From: Piscinibacter sp. | GTDB lineage: Bacteria > Pseudomonadota > Gammaproteobacteria > Burkholderiales > Burkholderiaceae_C | DNA length: 64,000 bases | Direction: 5' to 3' | NCBI GenBank assembly: GCA_017983795.1 | Contig: JAGOAS010000002.1 | Coordinates: forward strand, 1 to 64,000 | Shown here: one piece after another, positions 17,082 to 24,861 of the stretch | Layout of the letters: each line of letters starts with the position of its first letter | Numbering within the stretch: the stretch's first letter is position 1 | The notes under the pieces: generated by a model | The model's input: only the letters and a program-made list of their open reading frames with translations | What the model was told of the DNA's origin: nothing | Database searches by the model: none | Position numbers and translations under genes: made by a program

Positions 17082-17087
17082 ATTATA
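17082..17087 (-). promoter_or_regulatory. Candidate -10 box for murJ, very close to the start codon
   Basis: A minus-strand TATAAT ends 12 bp from the murJ ATG. Transcription beginning 6-7 bases further on would leave a leader of about 5 nt. This fits with the lack of a Shine-Dalgarno sequence. No convincing -35 box is seen. Confidence 0.35.
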
Positions 17088-17118
17088 GGGAGCCGCTGGA
17101 GCGAGCCCGCGGATGTGC

Positions 17119-17124
17119 TATATT
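17119..17124 (+). promoter_or_regulatory. Extended -10 promoter of rpsT
   Basis: TGCTATATT (TG at 17116-17117, -10 at 17119-17124) lies 36 bp upstream of the rpsT ATG. It is an extended -10 element, which can work with a poor -35 box; CTGGAG at the -35 spacing is only a weak match. Confidence 0.55.
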
Positions 17125-17159
17125 CGCGGTCTTTGCTCCACCCCGGACAGAACCAGCCC

Positions 17160-17453
17160 ATGGCCACCTCTTCCAAAGCCAAGAAGACCGTTCGCATCGC
17201 ATCGGGCCGCAAGCGCGCCCGCCAGGACGTCAAGCTCAACGCCGCCAACACCGCGCTGCGCTCGAAGTTCCGCACCGTCATCAAGAACGTCCAGAAGGCC
17301 GTCGTCACCGGCGACAAGTCCAAGGCTGCCGAGATCTTCAAGGCCGCCCAGAGCGTCATCGACTCCGTGGCCGACAAGGGCCTGTTCCACAAGAACAAGG
17401 CCGCTCGCCACAAGAGCCGCCTCGCTGCCAAGATCAAGGCGCTCGCCGCCTGA
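17160..17453 (+). CDS. rpsT: 30S ribosomal protein S20 (bS20)
   Basis: A primary 16S rRNA-binding protein with 97 residues, very Lys/Arg/Ala-rich and helical: [20 protein letters not shown] at the start, [15 protein letters not shown] in the middle, and [17 protein letters not shown] at the end. The ATG at 17160 was preferred to an in-frame codon at 17115, which lies inside the promoter. It is a single-gene unit closed by a strong terminator and divergent from murJ. Confidence 0.98.
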   Translation: MATSSKAKKTVRIASGRKRARQDVKLNAANTALRSKFRTVIKNVQKAVVTGDKSKAAEIFKAAQSVIDSVADKGLFHKNKAARHKSRLAAKIKALAA

Positions 17454-17478
17454 TTCAACTTCCAGGGGTGGAAGAGAC

Positions 17479-17505
17479 GAAGGGCCCGCACTGCGGGCCC
17501 TTTCT
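17479..17505. terminator. Strong intrinsic terminator after rpsT, shared with the convergent DUF3579 gene
   Basis: AAGGGCCCGC (17480-17489) pairs with GCGGGCCCTT (17493-17502) around a 3-base loop, followed on the + strand by TTTCTCATTC. It starts 26 bp after the rpsT stop. Its last base touches the stop codon of the convergent gene, so it probably serves both directions. Confidence 0.85.
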
Positions 17506-17804
17506 CATTCCTTGGTCCGCAGGTGGTTGTCGCGGGCAAAGTTCATCACGAAGTCCCAGGCCATCGGCTCGACGTCGCGCAGCGCCTCGCTGACGATCAC
17601 GCACTTCACGCCGTCGATGACGCGCGGCACGCAATAGGGCGAGTAGCCGATGTAGGCGCTGATGCCGCCCTGGCGCACGCCCTCGGGGCGGAAGCACGCC
17701 ATCGCGCCGGCCAGGCGCTCGGCCCAGTCGCTCGGCCGGAAGGTCTTGCCCTCGAGGGTCACGCCCTGGATGAAGATCTGGCGAGGACGGGCTGCTGCGC
17801 TCAT
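17505..17804 (-). CDS. DUF3579 domain protein
   Basis: A 99-residue protein of the DUF3579 family, found in betaproteobacteria and of unknown function. RQIFIQGVTLEGKTFRPSDWAERLAG (in part: FIQGVTLEGKTFRPSDWAER, about 11-30) and YSPYCVPRVIDGVKCVIV near 52-69 are the family's conserved blocks. No signal peptide or membrane segment is seen. The ATG at 17804 gives the family length. It is divergent from argD. Confidence 0.82.
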   Translation of the reverse strand: MSAAARPRQIFIQGVTLEGKTFRPSDWAERLAGAMACFRPEGVRQGGISAYIGYSPYCVPRVIDGVKCVIVSEALRDVEPMAWDFVMNFARDNHLRTKE

Positions 17805-17898
17805 GCGGGAAAGGTCGGCGGCCGGTATTGTGCCGTCGCCGTGCTGCGTTGCAGCAAGAGCAATGCCGAGGTCGATCGCGCCCATGAGGCCTTATCGG

Positions 17899-17911
17899 CG
17901 CCTCGGAGGCG
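17899..17911. promoter_or_regulatory. Palindrome over the argD promoter region
   Basis: CGCCTC and GAGGCG flank one base, giving a 13 bp palindrome. It ends 6 bp before the candidate argD -10 box, so it covers the spacer. It could be an operator for arginine or nitrogen control, but it does not look like an ArgR box, so the regulator is unknown. Confidence 0.3.
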
Positions 17912-17916
17912 ACCCT

Positions 17917-17922
17917 TAGAAT
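17917..17922 (+). promoter_or_regulatory. Candidate -10 box of the argD operon
   Basis: TAGAAT lies 29 bp upstream of the argD ATG. The -35 region (TATCGG at about 17893) is a poor match. Confidence 0.4.
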
Positions 17923-17950
17923 CTTCCTTCGCCCCGCGCTGGAGAGCCCG

Positions 17951-19165
17951 ATGAATGCCCCGGAAAGAGTGCCCGCTGGCCCCGAGCCGCACGTGATGAA
18001 GACCTACGGCCGCCTGCCGATCGCGCTGTCGCACGGCCGCGGCTGCTGGGTCTGGGACACCGACGGCAAGAAGTACCTCGACGGCCTGGGCGGCATCGCC
18101 GTGAACACCCTGGGGCATGCCCACCCCAAGCTGGTGCCGGCGCTGCAGGATCAGATCGCCAAGCTGATCCACAGCTCCAACTACTACCTCGTGCCGCTGC
18201 AGGAGCAGCTCGCCGCCAAGCTGTGCGAGCTGTCGGGCCTGGCCAACGTATTCTTCTGCAGCACCGGGCTGGAAGCCAACGAGGCGGCGCTCAAGATCGC
18301 GCGCAAGTTCGGCCACGACAAGGGAATCGATCGGCCCGAGATCGTCGTCTATGAAAAGGCCTTCCACGGCCGCTCCATCGCCACGCTCTCGGCCACCGGC
18401 AACCCCAAGGTGCAGGCCGGCTTCGGCCCGCTGGTGGAAGGCTTCCCGCGCGTGCCGCTGAACGACTTCGCCGCGATTCAGAAGCTCGCCGCCAGCAACC
18501 CCAATATCGTCGCCGTCTTCCTGGAAGTGATCCAGGGCGAAGGCGGCATCAACCCGGCCACGGTCGACTACCTGCGCGCGGTGCGCAAGCTGTGCGGCGA
18601 CAAGGGCTGGCTGCTGATGCTCGACGAGGTGCAGTGCGGCATCGGCCGCACCGGCAAGTGGTTCGCCCACCAGTGGGCCGGCATCCAGCCCGACGTGATG
18701 CCGCTGGCCAAGGGCCTGGGCTCGGGCGTGCCGATCGGCGCGGTGGTGTGCGGCCCGCGCGCGGCCAACGTATTCGGCCCGGGCAACCACGGCACCACCT
18801 TCGGCGGCAACCCGCTGGCGATGCGCGCCGGCGTCGAGACGCTGCGCATCATGGAAGAAGAAGGCCTGCTGGCCAACGCCGCGAAGGTCGGCGCGGCGCT
18901 CAAGGCCGGGCTCGAGCGCGAGCTGAAGGGCGTGGCCGGCGTGGTCGAGATCCGCGGCCAGGGCCTGATGCTGGGCATCGAGCTGGCGCGGCCCTGCGGC
19001 GAACTGCTCGGCCGCGCCGCGCAGGCCGGGCTGCTGCTCAGCGTCACCGCCGACAAGGTGGTGCGCCTGGTGCCGCCGCTGATCCTCTCGGAAGACGAAG
19101 CGGCGCAGATCGTCGCCCTCCTCGTGCCGCTGATCAAGGCGTTCCTCGCCGAGCCGGCGAAGTGA
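17951..19165 (+). CDS. argD: Acetylornithine aminotransferase
   Basis: A class III PLP-dependent aminotransferase of 404 residues that forms N-acetylornithine from its semialdehyde and glutamate in arginine synthesis; it may also serve lysine synthesis. Family marks include YLDGLGGIAVNTLGHAHP (about 38-55), FFCSTGLEANEAALKIAR (about 100-117), the PLP-lysine motif MPLAKGLGSGVPIGA (about 254-268, Lys in AKG) and GTTFGGNPLA. It is immediately followed by argF, so arginine synthesis is the likely role. The ATG at 17951 is preceded by GGAGAG. Confidence 0.94.
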   Translation: MNAPERVPAGPEPHVMKTYGRLPIALSHGRGCWVWDTDGKKYLDGLGGIAVNTLGHAHPKLVPALQDQIAKLIHSSNYYLVPLQEQLAAKLCELSGLANVFFCSTGLEANEAALKIARKFGHDKGIDRPEIVVYEKAFHGRSIATLSATGNPKVQAGFGPLVEGFPRVPLNDFAAIQKLAASNPNIVAVFLEVIQGEGGINPATVDYLRAVRKLCGDKGWLLMLDEVQCGIGRTGKWFAHQWAGIQPDVMPLAKGLGSGVPIGAVVCGPRAANVFGPGNHGTTFGGNPLAMRAGVETLRIMEEEGLLANAAKVGAALKAGLERELKGVAGVVEIRGQGLMLGIELARPCGELLGRAAQAGLLLSVTADKVVRLVPPLILSEDEAAQIVALLVPLIKAFLAEPAK

Positions 19166-19170
19166 AGCCC

Positions 19171-20103
19171 ATGAAACCCGGCATGAGCCTGATGAAGCAC
19201 TACCTGCAGTTCAAGGATCTGCGTGGCGAGGAGTACGCCTACCTGTTCGAGCGCACGCGCGAGATCAAGAAGCGCTTCAAGAACTACGAGAAATACCAGC
19301 CGCTGGCCGACCGCACGCTGGCGATGATCTTCGAGAAGGCCAGCACGCGCACGCGCGTCAGCTTCGAGGCCGGCATGTACCAGATGGGCGGCTCGGTGGT
19401 GCACCTGACCACCGGCGACAGCCAGCTCGGCCGCGCCGAGCCGGTGGAAGACAGCGCGCGCGTGATCAGCCGCATGGTCGACATCGTGATGATCCGCACC
19501 TACGAGCAGACCAAGCTCGAGCGCTTCGCCGCGCATTCGCGCGTGCCGGTGATCAACGGCCTGACCAACGAATACCACCCCTGCCAGATCCTGGCCGACA
19601 TCTTCACCTTCATCGAGCAGCGCGGCTCGATCCAGGGCAAGGTGGTGGCCTGGGTCGGCGACGGCAACAACATGGCCAACACCTGGCTGCAGGCGGCCGA
19701 CATCCTCGGCTTCACGCTGCACGTCAGCACGCCCAGCGGCTACGAGATCGACCCGGCCGTCGCCGGCGTGGCCAACGCGGCCTGCCTGAAGACCTTCAAG
19801 AGCCCGATGGCCGCCTGCGAGGGCGCGCACCTGGTCACCACCGACGTGTGGACCAGCATGGGCTACGAGGCCGAGAACGAGGTGCGCATGAAGGCCTTCG
19901 CCGACTGGTGCGTCGATCGCCAGATGATGTCGGTGGCGCAGCCCGACGCGCTCTTCATGCACTGCCTGCCCGCGCACCGCGGCGAGGAGGTCGAGGCCGA
20001 GGTGATCGACGGGCCGCAGTCGGTGGTGTGGGACGAGGCGGAGAACCGCATGCACGTGCAGAAGGCGCTGATGGAATACCTGCTGCTCGGGCGCATCGGA
20101 TGA
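19171..20103 (+). CDS. argF: Ornithine carbamoyltransferase
   Basis: Forms citrulline from ornithine and carbamoyl phosphate. The 310-residue sequence has the carbamoyl phosphate motif STRTRVSF near 62-69, HPCQILAD near 138-145 and the catalytic HCLPAHRG near 269-276. Start codons at 19171, 19183 and 19192 are all in frame; the first is given, and the family alignment would begin at about MKHYLQFKDL. The stop overlaps the start of the phosphoesterase gene (ATGA). Confidence 0.95.
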   Translation: MKPGMSLMKHYLQFKDLRGEEYAYLFERTREIKKRFKNYEKYQPLADRTLAMIFEKASTRTRVSFEAGMYQMGGSVVHLTTGDSQLGRAEPVEDSARVISRMVDIVMIRTYEQTKLERFAAHSRVPVINGLTNEYHPCQILADIFTFIEQRGSIQGKVVAWVGDGNNMANTWLQAADILGFTLHVSTPSGYEIDPAVAGVANAACLKTFKSPMAACEGAHLVTTDVWTSMGYEAENEVRMKAFADWCVDRQMMSVAQPDALFMHCLPAHRGEEVEAEVIDGPQSVVWDEAENRMHVQKALMEYLLLGRIG

Positions 20104-20843
20104 AGATCGCCCTCATCGCCGACCTGCACGCCAACCGCGAATCGGTGGGCGCCGTGATGGCCCACGCCAGCACGCAGGGCATCGACCGCTACGCCTTCCT
20201 GGGCGACTTCGTCGGCTACGGCGCCGACCCCGGCTGGGTGGTCGACCTGGTGCGCGATCACGTCGAGCGCGGCGCCATCGCCGTGATGGGCAACCACGAC
20301 GCCGCGGTGGTGCAGGGCCCGCTGCCGACCATGATTCCCGAGGCGCGCCAGGTGGTGGAGTGGACGCGCGAGCGGCTCGATGCCGAGCAGCTCGCCTTCC
20401 TCGCCGCGATGCCGATGTCGGTCACCGACGCGGATCGCCTGTTCGTGCACGCCAACGCCTTCGCGCCGGCCGACTGGGCCTACGTGCTCGGCCGCATGGA
20501 GGCGGTGCGCAGCCTGCAGTCGACCAACGCGCGCTTCACCTTCTGCGGCCACGTGCACGACCCCAAGCTGTTCCATCTCACGGGCACCGGCAAGATCGGC
20601 GATTTCGTGCCCAGCGACGGCATGCCCATCCCGCTGTCGGAGCAGCGCCGCTGGCTGGTCATCCCCGGTTCGGCCGGCCAGCCGCGCGACGGCAACCCGG
20701 CGGCCTGCTATGCCACCTTCGAGACGGCCAGCAGCACCCTCACCTACTTCCGCGTGCCCTACGACACCGAATCGGCGGGCGCGAAGATCCGCGCGGCCGG
20801 CTTGCCGCAGCGTCTGGCCCGGCGACTCGAACATGGAGAGTGA
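20100..20843 (+). CDS. Calcineurin-like metallophosphoesterase
   Basis: A 247-residue cytoplasmic phosphoesterase with all metal-binding motifs: DLH at 8-10, GDFVGYG with Asp36, GNHD with Asn65/His66, VHAN with His117, and GHVHD with His151/His153. The substrate cannot be told from the motifs; the family includes protein phosphatases, phosphodiesterases and nucleotidases. Its start overlaps argF by 4 bases and its end overlaps the kinase gene by 11, so a reversible phosphorylation pair with that kinase is an attractive inference. Confidence 0.9.
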   Translation: MKIALIADLHANRESVGAVMAHASTQGIDRYAFLGDFVGYGADPGWVVDLVRDHVERGAIAVMGNHDAAVVQGPLPTMIPEARQVVEWTRERLDAEQLAFLAAMPMSVTDADRLFVHANAFAPADWAYVLGRMEAVRSLQSTNARFTFCGHVHDPKLFHLTGTGKIGDFVPSDGMPIPLSEQRRWLVIPGSAGQPRDGNPAACYATFETASSTLTYFRVPYDTESAGAKIRAAGLPQRLARRLEHGE

Positions 20844-22311
20844 CCCGCAGCAGCCCGTCACCTCGAGCGCCGGCCAGCGCCTCGCCGCCGGCCAGGTGAT
20901 CGACGGCTTCCACCTCGAAGAACATCTGCACCAGGGCGGCATGGCGCACCTGTGGCGCGTCACGCGCGTCGATGCCGCGCCGGGCGAGGCGGCCGCGCCG
21001 CTGATCATGAAGGTGCCGCGCATCAAGGGCGGCGACGACCCGGCCACCATCGTCGGCTTCGAGGTCGAGCAGATGATCATGCCGACGCTCTCCGGCGTGC
21101 ACGTGCCGAAGTTCGTCGCCAAGGGCGACTTCACGCGCCAGCCCTACATCGTGATGGAGCACATCCCCGGCACCTCGCTGCGCGCGCGTTTCGACGCCGC
21201 GCCGCTGCCGCTGGACGAGGTGATCGAGATCGGCAGCCGCGTCGCCACCGCGCTGCACGACCTGCATCGCCAGCACGTCGTGCACCTCGACGTGAAGCCG
21301 AGCAACATCATGTTCCGCCCGAGCGGCGAGGCGGTGTTGGTGGATTTCGGCCTGTCGCGCCACGACCGCCTGCCCGACCTGCTCGACGAGGAGTTCGAGC
21401 TGCCCATGGGCACCGGGCCCTACATGTCGCCCGAGCAGGTGCAGTTCGTGCGCAACGATCCGCGCAGCGACCTGTTCGCGCTCGGCGTGCTGATGTACCA
21501 CCTCGCCACCGGCGAGCGCCCCTTCGGCAACCCCAACACCGTGCGCGGGCTGCGCCAGCGCCTGTACCGCGAGCCGGTGCCGCCGCGCGTGCTGCGGCCG
21601 GAGATTCCGCCCTGGATGCAGGAGATCATCCTGCGCTGCCTGGCCGTGCAGCCGGCCGATCGCCACCAGACCGCCGCGCAGCTCGCCTTCGATCTGCAGA
21701 ACCCCACGCAGGTCAAGCTCACCGAGCGCGGCGAGCGCACGCAGAAGAAGGCCGGCGGGCTGACGACGCTCAAGCGCTGGTTCAGCGCGGTGGGCAGCGA
21801 GCCGGTGACCATCGTCAGCGCGGCCGAGCAGACCGAGCGCAGCCCCATCATCGCGGCGGCCGTCGACGTGGCCGGCGCCACGCCGGCGCTGCTCGAAGCG
21901 GTGCGCCACACCGCGCAGCGCCTGCTGCAGACCGAGCCCGGCGCGCGCCTGGCCTGCCTGGCGGTGATGAAGACCAACCGCATCGCCACCGACGATCTGA
22001 TGGAGGCCGACGGCAGCAGCAAGCACGTCAACCTGCTGGTCAAGCTCAAGCACTGGGCGCACCCGCTGCAGAAGGCGCTGGAGCCGCAGCAGCGCGAGCT
22101 GCAGGCCGGGCGCATCACCTACCACGTGCTGGAAGCGCCGGATGCGGCGAGCGCGATCGTCGACTACGCACGCAAGAACCAGGTCGACCACGTCGTGATG
22201 GGCGCGCGCAGCAGCGGCGGCCTGCGCCGCTACCTGGGCAGCGTATCGGCCGAAGTGGTGGCGCAGTGCGACTGCACCGTCACCGTGGTGCGCGCCGCCT
22301 CCGAAGACTGA
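20833..22311 (+). CDS. Serine/threonine protein kinase fused to a universal stress protein domain
   Basis: A 492-residue two-domain protein. Residues 23-290 form a Hanks-type kinase: glycine loop HQGGMAHLW (33-41), Lys60 in LIMKVPR, catalytic loop HLDVKPSNI with Asp153, DFG at 171-173, MSPEQ at 198-202 and DLFALGVLMYHLATGERPF. Residues 338-488 form a UspA-like domain ending with the nucleotide-binding pattern MGARSSGGLRRYLGS (456-470). No membrane segment follows the kinase, unlike PknB-type receptors, so it is cytosolic. The start at 20833 overlaps the phosphoesterase gene. Confidence 0.9.
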   Translation: MESDPQQPVTSSAGQRLAAGQVIDGFHLEEHLHQGGMAHLWRVTRVDAAPGEAAAPLIMKVPRIKGGDDPATIVGFEVEQMIMPTLSGVHVPKFVAKGDFTRQPYIVMEHIPGTSLRARFDAAPLPLDEVIEIGSRVATALHDLHRQHVVHLDVKPSNIMFRPSGEAVLVDFGLSRHDRLPDLLDEEFELPMGTGPYMSPEQVQFVRNDPRSDLFALGVLMYHLATGERPFGNPNTVRGLRQRLYREPVPPRVLRPEIPPWMQEIILRCLAVQPADRHQTAAQLAFDLQNPTQVKLTERGERTQKKAGGLTTLKRWFSAVGSEPVTIVSAAEQTERSPIIAAAVDVAGATPALLEAVRHTAQRLLQTEPGARLACLAVMKTNRIATDDLMEADGSSKHVNLLVKLKHWAHPLQKALEPQQRELQAGRITYHVLEAPDAASAIVDYARKNQVDHVVMGARSSGGLRRYLGSVSAEVVAQCDCTVTVVRAASED

Positions 22312-22322
22312 AGCTCGCGGGC

Positions 22323-22655
22323 GTGGCCGACAACCCCTGCACGCGCTGCGGCGCCTGCTGCGCCAGCTTCCGCGTCGACTTCGCGGTCGAGGAACTGGAA
22401 GGCCGCGGCGGATCGGTGCCCGAGGGCCTGACGGTCGAGCTCAATCACTTCACCTGCCGCATGCGTGGCACCGACCATGCCTCGCCGCGCTGTGCCGCGC
22501 TGGTCGGCACGGTGGGCGTGCAGGCCCATTGCGGCATCTACGAGTGGCGGCCATCGCCCTGCCGCGAATTCGGCCTGCGCGCGCCGCTCGGCCTGGGCGA
22601 CGAGGCCTGCACGCGCGCCCGCGCGCGCCACGGCCTGGCGCCGCTGCCGGGCTGA
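22323..22655 (+). CDS. YkgJ-family cysteine cluster protein
   Basis: A 110-residue protein opening with CTRCGACC (Cys6, 9, 12, 13) and carrying further cysteines in HFTCRMRG, SPRCAALVG, AHCGIYEW, SPCREF and EACTR. This is the zinc- or iron-sulfur-binding pattern of the YkgJ/UPF0153 family, whose function is unknown. The start is a GTG at 22323, 11 bases after the kinase stop, so it is probably the last gene of the argD operon. It is convergent with the next gene (2 bp between stops). Confidence 0.85.
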   Translation: MADNPCTRCGACCASFRVDFAVEELEGRGGSVPEGLTVELNHFTCRMRGTDHASPRCAALVGTVGVQAHCGIYEWRPSPCREFGLRAPLGLGDEACTRARARHGLAPLPG

Positions 22656-22657
22656 GC

Positions 22658-22915
22658 TCAGGCATCGCGCGCCAGCGGCCGCAGCACCGGGCCGGGCCGG
22701 CGCAGCGCTTCGTGCCACTCGGCCAGCAGCGCCTCGTCGTCGCGCCCTTCGTCCACCTGCAGGCCCCGCAGCAGCTCGCGGCTGGATTCGTACCAGCCCG
22801 GCCCGGCGGCTTCCTCGTCGTCACCCGGCCGCATCATGCGGAAGCGGCGCAGGAACAGTTCCTCGTGGGCGCGGTGCCGGCACAGGTCGGCGATGCGGGT
22901 GACGAAGCGGGCCAT
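22658..22915 (-). CDS. Small conserved-looking hypothetical protein
   Basis: I do not recognise this 85-residue protein. It begins MARFVTRIADLCRHRAHEEL and is rich in Arg and Glu, with no membrane segment; a helical cytoplasmic protein is likely. The start at 22915 is well supported by GGAGG 6 bases upstream, and codon use matches its neighbours. It lies about 120 bp downstream of the transglutaminase gene in the same direction, across a hairpin. Confidence 0.6.
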   Translation of the reverse strand: MARFVTRIADLCRHRAHEELFLRRFRMMRPGDDEEAAGPGWYESSRELLRGLQVDEGRDDEALLAEWHEALRRPGPVLRPLARDA

Positions 22916-23012
22916 CGTGTCCTCCAGCGGGTTGGTTGCTGGAAGCCAGTCTCGCGACGGCGGCCGCGCGCCACCATCGCCCTCGCGTGTCACCCGCCCG
23001 ATGTCCCCCGCG

Positions 23013-23035
23013 CCTTACCCCCCACCGGGGGAAGG
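23013..23035 (-). terminator. Hairpin after the transglutaminase gene
   Basis: CCTTACCCCC (23013-23022) can pair with GGGGGAAGG (23027-23035) with one bulge, just past the transglutaminase stop at 23039. There is no T-run after it on the minus strand, so termination strength is uncertain. Confidence 0.35.
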
Positions 23036-23038
23036 CCG

Positions 23039-23866
23039 TCAGGCCTGGCCGGGCGGATGGGCGTCGATCAGCACGCGCACGCGCAGCGTCTCCTCGCCGC
23101 CGCCCTGGCGCACGCCGCGCACCGGCGCACAGGCGGCGTAGTCGGGGCCGATGGCCAGGCGCACGTGGCGCTCGTCCATCGCGCAGCGGTGCGTGACGTC
23201 GATGGCCAGCCAGCGCCGCGTGGCCGGGTCGATGCAGACATCGGCCCAGGCGTGGCTGGCGAGCTGGTGCGCGCTCGGCGAGTGGAAATAGCCGCTCACG
23301 TAGCGCGCCGGCAGCCCGGCGGCGCGGCAGGCGGCGATGAAGACATGGGCCTGGTCCTGGCAGACGCCGGCACCGAGCGCCAGCGCCTCGGCGGCGGTGG
23401 TGCCCACATGGGTGGCGCCGGCCCGGTAGACCACGTGTGCGGCCACGGCATCGGCCAGCGCGAGCAACGCATCGGCAACGGCCGCGCGGCCGGCGAGGTG
23501 TGCACGGCCGAGATCGGCCAGCGCCGCATCGGCCGCGGTCAGCGCGGTGCTGCGCAGGTACAGCGCCGCGTGTGGCGCGGCAGGCTCGTCCACCAGTTCG
23601 GCCGAGGGCGCGGTGCGCACCACGCCATGCGCCGTGACGCTGCCGCGGAAGACGTGGCGCGCATCGCGCTGGCGCACCATGCTCCAGCTGTGCGCGAGGT
23701 TGCCCCAGCCGTCGCGCTGCGCATGCAGATGGCCCGGCGCGCTGACCTGCCAGGCCTCCACCGCCTGGTGCGCATTCGCCTGCGGCGTCAGGCACAGGTG
23801 CTGCAGCGCGTACTGCAGCGGCGCGCTGTACTCGTAGTGCGTCTCGTGGCGGATGCTGAGCTTCAT
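23039..23866 (-). CDS. Transglutaminase-family cysteine peptidase-like protein
   Basis: A 275-residue protein with an N-terminal bacterial transglutaminase-like region (MKLSIRHETHYEYSAPLQYA) and a core with the catalytic triad Cys169 (GAGVCQDQAHVF), His205 (SHAWADV) and Asp223 (IDVTHRC). No signal peptide is visible, so it is cytoplasmic. Such proteins accompany alpha-E and circularly permuted ATP-grasp proteins, as here, and the set is predicted to make and process a small peptide. The start lies 12 bp after the alpha-E gene stop. Confidence 0.9.
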   Translation of the reverse strand: MKLSIRHETHYEYSAPLQYALQHLCLTPQANAHQAVEAWQVSAPGHLHAQRDGWGNLAHSWSMVRQRDARHVFRGSVTAHGVVRTAPSAELVDEPAAPHAALYLRSTALTAADAALADLGRAHLAGRAAVADALLALADAVAAHVVYRAGATHVGTTAAEALALGAGVCQDQAHVFIAACRAAGLPARYVSGYFHSPSAHQLASHAWADVCIDPATRRWLAIDVTHRCAMDERHVRLAIGPDYAACAPVRGVRQGGGEETLRVRVLIDAHPPGQA

Positions 23867-23878
23867 CTCAGCATCCGT

Positions 23879-24850
23879 TCACTGCACCGGCACGAGGAAG
23901 TCGCGGCTGATGCCTACGCCGATGGTATTCACGCGGTCGAGAAACTGCGTCAGGAAGGCGTGCAGCCCGGTGGCGAGGATCTCGTCGATGCGGCCGTACT
24001 GCAGGTCGGCGCGCAGCCGGCCGGCCAGGCGCAGCGTCTCGCCGCTCTGCTCGTTGGCCACCCTACGCAGGTTGCCCACCACCTCCTGCATGCAGGCGGC
24101 CAGCGAGCGCGGCATGTCGGGCCGCAGGATGAGCAATTCGGCCACGCGCTCCGGCAGGATCACGTTGCGGTAGGCCTTGCGGTAGACCTCGAAGCCGGAC
24201 ACCGAGCGCAGCACCGCCGACCAGTGATAGAAGTCGTACTCCACGTCCTTCGCGGCCTGGCCTTGCGCCTGCGCCGCGCCGTGGAACTCGAGGTCGGCGG
24301 CGTGGAACTTCACGTCGAGCAAGCGCGCGGTGTTGTCGGCGCGCTCCAGGAAGCTGCCGATGCGCAGGAAGTGGAAGGCCTCGTCCTGCAGCATGGTGCC
24401 CACGGTCACGCCGCGCGAGAGGTGCGAGCGGAACTTCACCCACTCGAACAGCGCGCTCGGATCCTTCTGGAAATCGCTCGCCGCGACCATGCGCTGGAAC
24501 TCCAGCCAGGTCTGGTTCTGCGTCTCCCACACCTCGGTGGTGAGCGTGCCGCGCACGGCGCGTGCGTTCTCGCGCGCGGCCATCAGGCAGGAGCGGATGC
24601 TCGACGGGTTCTGCGCGTCGGACACCATGTACTGCATGACGTTGCGCGCGCTGATCGCGCCGTAGCGCGTGGCGAAGTCGCCGCTCAGCTCGGAGATGCC
24701 GAGCAGGCCCTTCCAGCCCTTCTCGGCGGCGTCGGCGGATTGCGGCAGCAGCGAGGTCTGGTAGTTGACGTCGAGCATGCGCGCGGTGTTCTCGGCGCGC
24801 TCCATGTAGCGCGACATCCAGAACAGGTGGTCGGCGGTGCGGGACAGCAT
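23879..24850 (-). CDS. Alpha-E domain protein
   Basis: A 323-residue all-helical protein of the alpha-E family (DUF403). The start MLSRTADHLFWMSRYMERAE and the internal copy FLRIGSFLERADNTARLLDVKFH (in part: RIGSFLERADNTARLLD) show the repeated ERAENTARxLDV motif that gives the family its name. The biochemical role is unknown. The gene lies between the ATP-grasp gene (11 bp) and the transglutaminase gene (12 bp). AAGGAG 6 bases upstream of the ATG is a strong ribosome binding site. Confidence 0.92.
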   Translation of the reverse strand: MLSRTADHLFWMSRYMERAENTARMLDVNYQTSLLPQSADAAEKGWKGLLGISELSGDFATRYGAISARNVMQYMVSDAQNPSSIRSCLMAARENARAVRGTLTTEVWETQNQTWLEFQRMVAASDFQKDPSALFEWVKFRSHLSRGVTVGTMLQDEAFHFLRIGSFLERADNTARLLDVKFHAADLEFHGAAQAQGQAAKDVEYDFYHWSAVLRSVSGFEVYRKAYRNVILPERVAELLILRPDMPRSLAACMQEVVGNLRRVANEQSGETLRLAGRLRADLQYGRIDEILATGLHAFLTQFLDRVNTIGVGISRDFLVPVQ

Positions 24851-24861
24851 CTTGTTCTCCT

